Below are positions 1-7,969 of a DNA stretch of 45,771 nt, piece after piece. Origin of the DNA: Sphaerotilus sulfidivorans (GTDB lineage Bacteria; Pseudomonadota; Gammaproteobacteria; Burkholderiales; Burkholderiaceae_C); assembly GCF_013426975.1 (NCBI RefSeq), contig NZ_JACCPY010000029.1, positions 1-45,771 of the forward strand, given 5' to 3'. A model generated the notes under the pieces. The model did no database searches. It was not told the origin of the DNA and was given only the letters and a program-made list of their open reading frames with translations. A program made the position numbers and the translations under genes. Each line of letters begins with the position of its first letter. Position 1 is the first letter of the stretch.

Positions 1-1
1 T

Positions 2-130
2 CGCATCACCGTGGGTCGTCAGTACAACGTGCTGTTCGATGTCTTCACCTCGACCTACGCGTCCTTCCGCTACTCGCCCTACATCGAGGCCTTCAAGCCG
101 GAGATCGGCTTCTCGCGGGGCGCGCGCTGG
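2..130 (+). pseudogene. Outer-membrane porin fragment
   Basis: Frame 2 from the window edge reads like the interior of a Burkholderiales general porin (Gram-negative porin, Porin_4 type). It contains [11 protein letters not shown], matching the conserved LGRQY strand, and then [16 protein letters not shown], matching the strand that normally continues into a (D/N)N-S-x-KY motif. After about base 130 the similarity stops and the frame terminates near base 179, while frame 1 takes over as MutL. The two frames share the stretch around 115-130 (GGGGCGCGCGCTGG). Only about 43 residues are visible, so this is a partial gene cut by the window edge and by the junction. A chance open frame is possible but the porin pattern is good. 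Confidence 0.6.
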
Positions 131-711
131 CGCAGCTCGGCGGCGTCTATGTGCTGGCGGAGAACCGCCACGGCCTGATCGTCGTCGACATGCACGCCGC
201 GCATGAGCGCATCGTCTACGAACGGCTCAAGCGTGCGGTGTCCGAGACGCACGGCGATGGCGAGGCGCAGGCGCTGGCCTCGCAGCCGCTGCTGATTCCG
301 GTCACCTTCGCGGCCACGCCGGCCGAGGTGGCAGCCGCGGAAACCCATGCCGACACGCTGCAGCAGCTCGGTCTGGATGTCGCGCCGCTGTCGCCGGGCG
401 TGCTGGCGGTGCGGGCGGTGCCGGCGGCGCTGCAGGGTGCGGATGCGGCCGCGCTGGCGCGCTCGGTGCTGGCCGATCTGGCCGAGCACGAAGGCAGCAC
501 GCTGGTGCAGCGCGCCCGCGACGAGCTGCTGGCGACGATGGCCTGCCACGGCGCGGTGCGCGCCAGCCGCCGGCTCACCGTCGAGGAAATGAACGCGCTG
601 CTGCGCGACATGGAGCGCACCGAGCGCGCCGACCTGTGCAACCACGGCCGGCCGACCTGGCGCCAGGTCACGCTGCGCGAACTCGACACGCTGTTCCTGC
701 GCGGGCGCTGA
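118..711 (+). CDS. mutL: DNA mismatch repair protein MutL, C-terminal part
   Basis: MutL is the ATP-driven coordinator of methyl-directed mismatch repair, linking MutS recognition to nicking and helicase loading. Only the C-terminal dimerisation domain is present. Frame 1 begins to match MutL at [16 protein letters not shown] (about base 118) and continues through [17 protein letters not shown] and [12 protein letters not shown] to CNHGRPTW, the usual end signature. The stop is TGA at 709-711. The first ATG in frame (151) lies inside the domain and is not a real start. The ATPase half is missing: upstream sequence is a porin frame instead. No DQHA(X)2E(X)4E endonuclease motif is seen, as expected in organisms of the MutH or MutH-less beta type. 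Identity is very sure; whether the gene is intact in the genome cannot be judged. Confidence 0.9.
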   Translation, partial: GRALAQLGGVYVLAENRHGLIVVDMHAAHERIVYERLKRAVSETHGDGEAQALASQPLLIPVTFAATPAEVAAAETHADTLQQLGLDVAPLSPGVLAVRAVPAALQGADAAALARSVLADLAEHEGSTLVQRARDELLATMACHGAVRASRRLTVEEMNALLRDMERTERADLCNHGRPTWRQVTLRELDTLFLRGR

Positions 712-735
712 CGCCCGCGCGCCGCCGGCGCACGC

Positions 736-3315
736 TCAGTCGCAGACGCCGCGCACCTCGTCGAGGCTGACCAGCCCGGCCAGCATCTTCTCGACCGCAT
801 CCTGGCGCAGCGTGCGCAGGCCTTCCTGCAGGGCCTGGCGGTGCAGGTTCCAGGCCGGCGCACCGGCGCGGATCATGCGGCGCAGCTCGCGGCTGACGAA
901 CATCAGCTCATGCGCGACCGCACGCCCGCGCAGCCCGGTACCGCGGCAGCGCTCGCAGCCGGCGCTGTGGTAGCGGCGCAGCTTGCCGTCGCGGCCGTGG
1001 CGGGCCAGCCAGTCGGCACGCAGCTGCTCGCGCGCCTCGTCGGCCGCCTCGACATGACCGCCGTGGAAATGGCCCTCGATCCATTCGGCGATCTCGGGCT
1101 CGCGCGCGGAGCGGCTCATGCGGCAGCTGCTGCAGAGCCGGCGCATCAGGCGCTGCGCATGCACCGCCTGCAGCGTGTCGCCCAGCAGCCAGCGGTCGAC
1201 GCCCAGGTCGAGCAGGCGCTGCACCGCCTCGGCGGTGTTGCGGCCGGTGGTGGTGGCCAGCACCAGCCGGCCGGCGGCCGCCGCCTCCAGCGCGAGCTGC
1301 GCGCTGTCGACATCGCGCAGTCCGTCGATCGCGATCACGTCGGCATCGGCCTGCAGCACCGCCTGCAGCGCGGCGGCCATCGGCCGGCCGGCGCGGGCAT
1401 CGACCTCGATCTGGCGCACGCCCGGCAGCGTCGCCTCCAGGCGTTCGCCCAGAGAGACGATCTTGCGCTCGGGCTGGTTGAGCCGGCTCAGCTCGGCCAG
1501 CAGCGTGGTGGTGCGCCCGGAGCCGGCCGGACCGACCCCCAGGATCAGGCCACCGCCCGGGCGCTCCAGCAGCGCGCCCAGGCGCTCCTGGTCGGGCACG
1601 CTCAGGCCCAGGGCCTCGAACTTCAGCGCCTTGAGCCGGGTCGGCAGGCCGATGACGATGTCTTCCATGCCGCCGTGGGTCGGCAGCGTGGTCACCCGCA
1701 GCTCGATGCGGTGCTGCGGCATCAGCCGCGCAAAGGCCAGCCGGCCCGACTGCGGCCGGCGGTGCTCGGCCACATCCAGCTCGGCCAGCGACTTGATGCG
1801 CGCCATCAGCCCGGTGCGCCAGCGTCCGGGCAGCTCGGTATGCGGCTCCATGCGGCCGTCACGGCGCAGCCGCACCCACAGCTTGTCCTCGCTCGGGTGG
1901 TTCTCGATGTGGATGGCGCTGGCGCCCTTGCCCATCGCATCGGCCACCAGCGTGACCAGCAGCTGCTGCACCGGATGGTCACGGCCGCCACGGTGGCCCT
2001 CCGCCTCGCGAGGTTCACCCGCCGATCGGGCGCTGTCGGCCGATGCGGGCGTCGACCCGGTCGACGCCGGGGTGGCTGCGGCAGTGGCGACCGGCGTGTC
2101 GGCCGCTTCCGGATCGACCGGCACCGGCAGATCGGCATAGGCGCGCTCGATCGCCGCCTTCAGGTCGCCCGCGCCGGCCAGCGCCGGCGCGATCGCGCAG
2201 CCGCTGAGCTCGGCGAGCTGCTCGAGCACCGCCTGGCGCGACACGTCCTGCATCGCCACCACCAGCCGGCCGGCACGGTGCACCAGCGGCAGCACCTCCA
2301 GCACCCGGGCCGTCTCCAGCGGCAGCCGCGCCAGGGCCTCGTTCTGCGGATGGAAAGTCGTCAGGTTGACGACCGGATAACCCATCTTGCGCGCCATCGC
2401 CACCCGCAGCTGCTGCGGCGTGACCCAGTCGCGCTCGAGCAGCACCTCGCCGAGCGGCTGCACCCGCTCGCTGACCTGCTGGCCGAGCACCTCGTGGAGC
2501 TGCTCCTCGCGCAGATAGCCCAGCGCCACCAGCGCCTCGCCCAGGCGCACCATCGGCATGCGCGCCTGCTTGTCGAGCGCGGCCAGCAGCTGGTCGGGCG
2601 TGACGATCTGGCGCGCGACCAGGATCTCGCCGAGCTTCTGCCCGCGCGAGCGCTTCTGGATCTGCATCGCCTGTTCGACCTGCGCCGGCGTGACCGCGGC
2701 CTCCTCGACCAGCAGCGCGCCGAGCCGCTCGCCCAGCACCGCCCGGTCATAGGCCGCACGCGGCAGCAGACTGCACTGGACGGCGCCCCGGTCGTCCAGC
2801 GGCATGAACAGGAACAGGCCGACCTCGTTCTCGACATGCCCGACCGTGACCCCGCCGAAGCTGCCGCCCCCGGCCAGATGCACGGTAAAGGGCTGGGCCG
2901 GATGATGCTCGAGCACCTGCGCCTGCGCCTCGCTGAGCGGCTCGGCCGGCGCCGGCAGACCTTCGCGGCGCGACAGCGGCAGGATCGGCGCCTGCAGCGT
3001 GATGCGACGGATCTGGTCGAAGCGCATCGGCAGCGACACCCGGTCCGGCGGCACCTGCACCCGGGCGATGCCGGCGGCCGGCTCCAGCGCGACCAGCAGT
3101 CCGCTCATCAGGTTGCCGCTGCGACCCTCGATCTCGACGGTCAGCGGCTCGCGCTGCGGCTCGGCCGGCGGGTAGGCGGCAAACGGCGGCATCGGCCAGA
3201 CGAAGGGCGCGGCCGCCGCGCGGCGCGACCGGGCGGCCGGGGCCAGCGCGGACCGCAGCGAGGCAGCGCCCGCCTCGGGGGCGGGCTGGGAGGGAAGCTG
3301 GGACAGGTCGGACAT
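736..3315 (-). CDS. GspE/PilB-like secretion ATPase homologue with degenerate active site
   Basis: This 859-residue protein has the architecture of type II secretion/type IV pilus assembly ATPases. The N-terminal 125 residues are low-complexity, followed by a small beta-rich region. Three MshEN-like repeats (pattern LGE-x-L-V...T-x-x-QL) lie at about 205-330; this fold binds cyclic-di-GMP in related proteins. The ATPase core spans about 450-740 and a zinc ribbon with two C-x2-C pairs follows. The catalytic motifs are changed. Walker A reads GPAGSGRTTT, with Arg601 in place of the invariant Lys. Walker B reads VIAIDGLRD, with Gly665 where the catalytic Glu belongs. The Asp box reads GERLE instead of EDPVE, and the His box reads ATTTGRNT instead of STLHTND. 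The zinc cysteines and overall length are kept, so this looks like a maintained pseudoenzyme rather than decay. No other pilus or secretion gene is adjacent. Its role is unknown. Confidence 0.85.
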   Translation of the reverse strand: MSDLSQLPSQPAPEAGAASLRSALAPAARSRRAAAAPFVWPMPPFAAYPPAEPQREPLTVEIEGRSGNLMSGLLVALEPAAGIARVQVPPDRVSLPMRFDQIRRITLQAPILPLSRREGLPAPAEPLSEAQAQVLEHHPAQPFTVHLAGGGSFGGVTVGHVENEVGLFLFMPLDDRGAVQCSLLPRAAYDRAVLGERLGALLVEEAAVTPAQVEQAMQIQKRSRGQKLGEILVARQIVTPDQLLAALDKQARMPMVRLGEALVALGYLREEQLHEVLGQQVSERVQPLGEVLLERDWVTPQQLRVAMARKMGYPVVNLTTFHPQNEALARLPLETARVLEVLPLVHRAGRLVVAMQDVSRQAVLEQLAELSGCAIAPALAGAGDLKAAIERAYADLPVPVDPEAADTPVATAAATPASTGSTPASADSARSAGEPREAEGHRGGRDHPVQQLLVTLVADAMGKGASAIHIENHPSEDKLWVRLRRDGRMEPHTELPGRWRTGLMARIKSLAELDVAEHRRPQSGRLAFARLMPQHRIELRVTTLPTHGGMEDIVIGLPTRLKALKFEALGLSVPDQERLGALLERPGGGLILGVGPAGSGRTTTLLAELSRLNQPERKIVSLGERLEATLPGVRQIEVDARAGRPMAAALQAVLQADADVIAIDGLRDVDSAQLALEAAAAGRLVLATTTGRNTAEAVQRLLDLGVDRWLLGDTLQAVHAQRLMRRLCSSCRMSRSAREPEIAEWIEGHFHGGHVEAADEAREQLRADWLARHGRDGKLRRYHSAGCERCRGTGLRGRAVAHELMFVSRELRRMIRAGAPAWNLHRQALQEGLRTLRQDAVEKMLAGLVSLDEVRGVCD

Positions 3316-3439
3316 GGGCGTTCCAGAAGGGGCGGCAAGGCTCTCGGCGCGATGCTAGGCAGGTCGTCCGGCGGGCGAAGGCCGGAAATGAGCCCCCAAT
3401 GCGGTGCTGCGGCCCGCGTCCGTACCACGCACCCGGCGA

Positions 3440-5056
3440 TCAGAGCCGGGAGATCAGCCAGGCCAGCTTGTCCAGCGCCAGCCGTGCCTGCGTCAGCGCC
3501 TCGGCGGTGCCGCGCGCGCCGGCGGTGGCGGCCGAGATGTCGCGTGCGCCCACGCACAGGCGCAGCGCGGTCAGCGCCTGGCCGTCACGCACGCCGCAGA
3601 CCACCGGCTGACCGATCTGGAAGCGCAGCTGCGCCAGCAGCGGCACACGCTCGCCCGCCTGGGGCTCGCGCATCTGCCGGTACAGCCAGGCCATCTCCTC
3701 CGGACGCAGCGGCCGCCAGGACGGTCCCTCGCGCCGGCGCAGCAGGAAGGGAAAGATCGTCGGCTGCAGATCCCAGGAGGCGGTGTCGGCACCGCGGGTG
3801 CGCCAGTCGCGCGAGCGTGCCAGCGGGGTGACCGGCAGCGGCTCGAAGACCGGATCGCCGGTCAGCCGCTCCGAGACCGCGTCGCCCCACTCGCGCAGGA
3901 AGCCGGACACCGCGGCCTCCGGCACCTCGCGCAGCCGGCGCAGCTCGGCCAGCGCCGCCTCCCAGCGCAGCAGCAGGCCCGGGTTGGGGCTGCCGGGCAG
4001 CTCGCGCGCGCCCGGCCAGGACCGGGGCCAGTCGCCGCGGGCGCTGTAGGCCCGCAGCGAGCGCAGCGGCCGGCGCCGCGCCCGCGCCGCCAGCGCCGGC
4101 GGCAGCAGCAGCGCCGCGCTGAAGACCGGCCCGCCCAGGAACTTCGAGCCGGTCAGCGCCACGCCGAAGTCCTGGCGCAGGCAGGCCGCCACCGAGGCCG
4201 GCGCCAGCCGGAACTGGCAGGCATCGACCAGCACCTCCAGCCGCTCGCCCCAGCGGTGGCGCAGCCGCAGCGCGCAGGCCGGCGACGGCGCCACCAGCCC
4301 GGTCTTGGACACATCGACCAGCACCAGCAGGCAGCGCCGGCCGGCGCGCAGGATGCGCTCGGCCTCGGCGGTGAAGTCCGCATCGATCTGCTCGACCGAG
4401 CGGGGCCGGCCGTCCATCTCGCGCAGCGCGACGGTGCGCGGCGCCTCCATCGCGCTGCCGGGCAGGGCCAGGCCGGGCACCACCGTCGCACCCTGGGCGC
4501 TGCGGGTGTTGAAATGGCGCGCGGCCAGCGCCTTGGGCACGCCGCTGCCGGTCTCGGCCGGATCGGCCATCAGCGCCTGCAGCGGCGCGGCAGCCTCGTC
4601 GCCATCGGCCAGCAGCTGGCTGGCGATCAGGTGCAGATCGGTGCCGGAGGCCGACAGCACCACCTGCGTGCCGGGCACCTGGTCCGCGCCGGAGAGCGCC
4701 AGCAGCTCGGCGCGCACCCGGTCGACCTCGCCCGGCCAGCAGCCCGGATCGGCACCCAGGCGCAGCATCAGCCGCGAGGCCGCCTCGAAGCCGCGCGCCG
4801 ACACCACCGACGCGGTCGACGAGCCCAGCGCGATCAGCCCCGGATCGGGCCGGGACGGACAGCCGTAGAGGTTCAGGCCCTGCGCATCGAGCTGCAGCCG
4901 CGTGTCGCCGCCCTGCGTCAGCCAGTAGGCGGTCGCCTCGGCCAGCTCGGGGTCGTCGATCAGCGTGGAGGCGGTGGCCATGGCGGCATGCGAGCGGGTG
5001 GACAGCAGGGTGCACAGGACGATGGACGAGGCGCGGTGCTCGATCTGCGCCGTCAT
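3440..5056 (-). CDS. Divergent PLP-dependent fold-type I enzyme (third gene of coupled operon)
   Basis: This 538-residue protein looks like a remote member of the PLP aspartate-aminotransferase superfamily, closest in style to class V (cysteine desulfurase/kynureninase-like). The apparent PLP site is VLVDACQFR, where the Asp would pair with the pyridine nitrogen. It is followed by LTGSKFLGGP, with Lys305 as the likely Schiff-base lysine. An LSASGTDLH stretch could be the phosphate-binding turn. The C-terminal third (about 400-538) has no family I recognise. The chosen ATG overlaps the stop of the ATP-grasp gene in ATGA, which argues for translational coupling; an internal ATG at 4981 is an alternative start. 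It is the last gene of an operon with an ATP-grasp protein and a PLP decarboxylase. Reaction and substrate are unknown. Confidence 0.75.
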   Translation of the reverse strand: MTAQIEHRASSIVLCTLLSTRSHAAMATASTLIDDPELAEATAYWLTQGGDTRLQLDAQGLNLYGCPSRPDPGLIALGSSTASVVSARGFEAASRLMLRLGADPGCWPGEVDRVRAELLALSGADQVPGTQVVLSASGTDLHLIASQLLADGDEAAAPLQALMADPAETGSGVPKALAARHFNTRSAQGATVVPGLALPGSAMEAPRTVALREMDGRPRSVEQIDADFTAEAERILRAGRRCLLVLVDVSKTGLVAPSPACALRLRHRWGERLEVLVDACQFRLAPASVAACLRQDFGVALTGSKFLGGPVFSAALLLPPALAARARRRPLRSLRAYSARGDWPRSWPGARELPGSPNPGLLLRWEAALAELRRLREVPEAAVSGFLREWGDAVSERLTGDPVFEPLPVTPLARSRDWRTRGADTASWDLQPTIFPFLLRRREGPSWRPLRPEEMAWLYRQMREPQAGERVPLLAQLRFQIGQPVVCGVRDGQALTALRLCVGARDISAATAGARGTAEALTQARLALDKLAWLISRL

Positions 5057-6282
5057 CGGCCGGCCTGCCGCACCAGCAGGGCCCGGAAGGCCTGCCTGAC
5101 ACGCCGCATCGCCGGATGCTTGTACGGGAACATCTCTTCCGGATCCATCGAGTGCACCACCGCGCCCGGATCGACCTCGAAGACCAGCAGACGGCCGTCG
5201 GGCATCTCGGCGCAGTCGATCACCAGGTAGTCCAGGCCGAAGCGCGCACCGATGCGGCTCAGCGCCTCCGCATGGCGCGCGCCGAAGCCGGTGTCGAAGC
5301 CGGTCATGAAATCGGCCTCCTGCTGGCGCTTGAGCGGGCAGTCGGTCATGCCGGCGTTCAGGTAATGCACCATCCAGTGCGAGGACACGCCCAGATGGCC
5401 GGCAAAGGCCTGGTCACCGACCAGCACGACGCGGCACTTGCGGAACTGGCCATCGGCGCCGCGGTAGTCGATGAAGCTCGACAGGTAGAAGGCCTCGCCG
5501 GCGGTCGCCGCCAGGTAGCCCGCCAGCGCGGCCGGCGTGTCGACCTTCTCCAGGTCGTGACCGGCATGCGAGTCGAGCGGGCGAATGATCAGCGGCCAGG
5601 CGGCATCGGGCAGCAGCGTGCCCAGCGGGCGCCTGCCCTCGGCCAGCTCCTGCAGCACGCCGCGCTCATGCAGCGCGGTGGCCGGCATCAGCAGGCCCGG
5701 CACATCGTGCAGCATCTGCCAGGCCTCGTCGCGCGAGGTGTGCAGGATGGCGCCCGGCCGGTTGACCTGCCGCAGGCCCCAGCGCGCGCGCTGCGCCTCC
5801 AGGCGCGACAGCAGCGGGCGGCTCGCGGCCGACTCCGACACCGCGGTCCACACCACATCATGCGGCGGCAGCGTCTCGGGCAGCGGCTCGCCCGGCAGCA
5901 GGTAGAGCATCGACAGCTCGATGTCGCTGCCCTCGCACAGGAAGGGCAGCGGCGCGTTCGTCATCAGGTCGCCGGGCATCATCAGCGCCAGCAGCCGCAG
6001 CGGCCGCCCCTGGGCCGGCGGGCACGGCGCCGCCAGCCGGTACAGGCGGCTGACCTGCAGCGCCTGCGCCTGGGTGGCCAGACCGACCTCGCGCAGGCCC
6101 TGCAGGAACAGCGCAGTGGAGAGATCCATCAGGGCCTCGGCATCGTCTTCATCGGCACCGGCACGATCGATCAGCGCCTGCGCCAGCGGTCGCAGGTCGG
6201 TGCCGCGAAAGGCCTGCGTCATCAGCGTGGCCAGACCCAGCAGCGGCTTGCGGGTGGCGATCGGGGAAGCGGTCACGGTCAT
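5053..6282 (-). CDS. RimK-like ATP-grasp ligase (second gene of coupled operon)
   Basis: A 409-residue protein with a C-terminal ATP-grasp domain, the fold that activates a carboxylate as acyl-phosphate and joins it to an amine or thiol. Visible elements are the PLIIRPLDSHAGHDLEK loop, the strand ending in YLVIDCAEMPDGRLLVFEVDPG (here quoted only as a landmark), and the E-x-D metal-binding pair in FEVDPGAVVHSM. The tail has MFPYKHPAM. The first 110 residues are helical and resemble the region preceding ATP-grasp in TPR/RimK-type proteins. The frame stays open upstream into the decarboxylase gene, but the ATG at 6282 overlaps the decarboxylase stop in ATGA and begins MTVTASP, so it is taken as the start. 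It probably makes an amide or peptide bond. The substrate is unknown. Confidence 0.8.
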   Translation of the reverse strand: MTVTASPIATRKPLLGLATLMTQAFRGTDLRPLAQALIDRAGADEDDAEALMDLSTALFLQGLREVGLATQAQALQVSRLYRLAAPCPPAQGRPLRLLALMMPGDLMTNAPLPFLCEGSDIELSMLYLLPGEPLPETLPPHDVVWTAVSESAASRPLLSRLEAQRARWGLRQVNRPGAILHTSRDEAWQMLHDVPGLLMPATALHERGVLQELAEGRRPLGTLLPDAAWPLIIRPLDSHAGHDLEKVDTPAALAGYLAATAGEAFYLSSFIDYRGADGQFRKCRVVLVGDQAFAGHLGVSSHWMVHYLNAGMTDCPLKRQQEADFMTGFDTGFGARHAEALSRIGARFGLDYLVIDCAEMPDGRLLVFEVDPGAVVHSMDPEEMFPYKHPAMRRVRQAFRALLVRQAGR

Positions 6283-7856
6283 CGGGAGCTTTCGTCGGAA
6301 AGGGTCGGCAGGCCTGAACCGGACACCCGCGCCTGCCGCAGGCGCAGTCGTCCGAAGTGATGCAGGGCCTCGAGCAGCAGGTCGAGATCGGCCTCGACGG
6401 TGCGGTGATTGACCAGCGCGACGCGCACCGCGGTGAGCCCGCCGATCGTGGTGGTGGACGGCGCGGCCACGCCGCTCTCGTGCAGGTCGGCGACCAGCTC
6501 GGCGTTGAGCGCGTCGAGCGCGGCCTCGTCGAGTGGCTGGCTGTCGACCCGGTCCGCCGCCGCGCCGACATAGCGCAGGCAGACGATGTTCAGCGCCACC
6601 GGCGCGAGCCGCTGCAGCCGCGCGTCGGCATCGACCCGCTCGGCCAGCCGGCGCGCCAGGCGGCAATTGGCCTCGATCGCCGCGCCCAGGCGCTCGCGGC
6701 CGTGGGCCATGACGGTGAACCAGACCTTCAGCGCCCGGAAGCCCCGCGACAGGTCGGGGCCGAGATCGCAGGGCCAGGGCGAACCCGCCGCCAGCCCGCG
6801 CGGATGGCGCGCCAGATAGGCCGCCGGCGAAGCGAAGGCCGCCAGCTGCGCCGACTGCTCGCGCACCAGCACGAAGCCGGCATCGTAGGGCACCTGGCCC
6901 CACTTGTGGAAGTCCAGCGCCAGCGAGTCGGCCCGCTCGATGCCGGCCAGGCGCGGCGCCAGCGCCGGCGACAGCCGCGCCAGCGCGCCGAAGGCGCCGT
7001 CGACATGGAACCAGAGCCGCTCGGCCGCGCACAGCGTGGCCAGCGCGTCCAGATCGTCGATCGCGCCGACATCGACCGTGCCGGCGGTGCCCACCACCAG
7101 GAAGGGCTGCAGGCCGGCGGCACGGTCCGCCGCCAGCATGCGGCGCAGCGCGGCGACGTCGATGCGGTGATCGGCGTCCACCGGCACCCGGCGCAGCGCC
7201 GCGCTGCCCAGCCCGGCGATCGCCATCGCCTGCGCGACGCAGCCGTGCGCGGCCGCGCTGGTGTAGGCCACCAGCCTCAGGCCGTCCGCGCCCAGCCCGT
7301 CGCGGCGCGAGTCGACGCCCAGCGCGCGGGTGCGCGCCACCAGCACGCCGATCAGGTTGGCGGTCGAGGAGCCGGTCACCAGCAGGCCGGAGGCAGTGTC
7401 GGGAAAGTCGAACAGCTCGCGCATCCAGTGCACCACCTGGCGCTCGACCTCGAGCGGCATCTGGTCGCGCCCGCCGACATTGGCATTCAGCCCGGCGGCG
7501 AGCATCTCGGCCAGCAGGCCCTCGGGCGTGCCGGCGCCCTGCACCCAGCCCATGAAACGCGGATGCGCGTTGCCGACCGCATGCGGCAGCACCTCGGCCA
7601 GGAAGCGCTGGTGCAGCTCGGCCACCGGCACCGGCTGCGCCGGCAGGGGCTCGCGCCAGCGCGTGCGCAGCGCCTCGGGAATCGGCCGCCAGACCGGCTG
7701 CTCGCGCAGCGTGCGCAGGTGGCCGATCATGTCGTCGAGCATGCGATGGGCCTGGGCGCGGAAATCCTCCCAGGCGGCCGGATCGGCAGGATCCAGCGAA
7801 GTCGGCTGGATCGGCAGGGTCGGCAGGGTCGGGGAACCGGCGGCGGTGTCAGTCAT
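6279..7856 (-). CDS. PLP-dependent group II amino acid decarboxylase
   Basis: A 525-residue pyridoxal-phosphate decarboxylase of the aromatic-L-amino-acid/glutamate/2,4-diaminobutyrate family. Seen in order are PRFMGWVQGAG near residue 100, a TGSSTANL phosphate loop, SAAAHGCVAQA with the His that stacks on PLP, GTAGTVDVGAIDDL, HVDGAFG with the PLP-binding Asp, and LDFHKWGQVPYDAG with the Schiff-base Lys at 318. All catalytic residues are present and the length is normal (about 480-530), so it should be active. It is the first gene of a three-gene operon. Its stop overlaps the ATP-grasp start by 4 bases. The amine product is a natural substrate candidate for the ATP-grasp enzyme, though that is inference. 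Amino acid specificity cannot be read from sequence here. Confidence 0.92.
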   Translation of the reverse strand: MTDTAAGSPTLPTLPIQPTSLDPADPAAWEDFRAQAHRMLDDMIGHLRTLREQPVWRPIPEALRTRWREPLPAQPVPVAELHQRFLAEVLPHAVGNAHPRFMGWVQGAGTPEGLLAEMLAAGLNANVGGRDQMPLEVERQVVHWMRELFDFPDTASGLLVTGSSTANLIGVLVARTRALGVDSRRDGLGADGLRLVAYTSAAAHGCVAQAMAIAGLGSAALRRVPVDADHRIDVAALRRMLAADRAAGLQPFLVVGTAGTVDVGAIDDLDALATLCAAERLWFHVDGAFGALARLSPALAPRLAGIERADSLALDFHKWGQVPYDAGFVLVREQSAQLAAFASPAAYLARHPRGLAAGSPWPCDLGPDLSRGFRALKVWFTVMAHGRERLGAAIEANCRLARRLAERVDADARLQRLAPVALNIVCLRYVGAAADRVDSQPLDEAALDALNAELVADLHESGVAAPSTTTIGGLTAVRVALVNHRTVEADLDLLLEALHHFGRLRLRQARVSGSGLPTLSDESSR

Positions 7857-7969
7857 CGTGACACGAGGTTATTTGCCGGATCGGGAAAACATTAGGAGGA
7901 TGAGAACGGGAAAGCCGGCCCGCCACGACGGATCGCGGCAGGGCACAGGGCTTGCTGGACAATCGCTTC

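Noticed and set aside
841-3831. A 996-residue open frame on the plus strand
   Set aside because: It is antisense to the GspE-like gene, made of Arg/Gln/His/Leu-rich sequence with no domains. High GC keeps antisense frames open.
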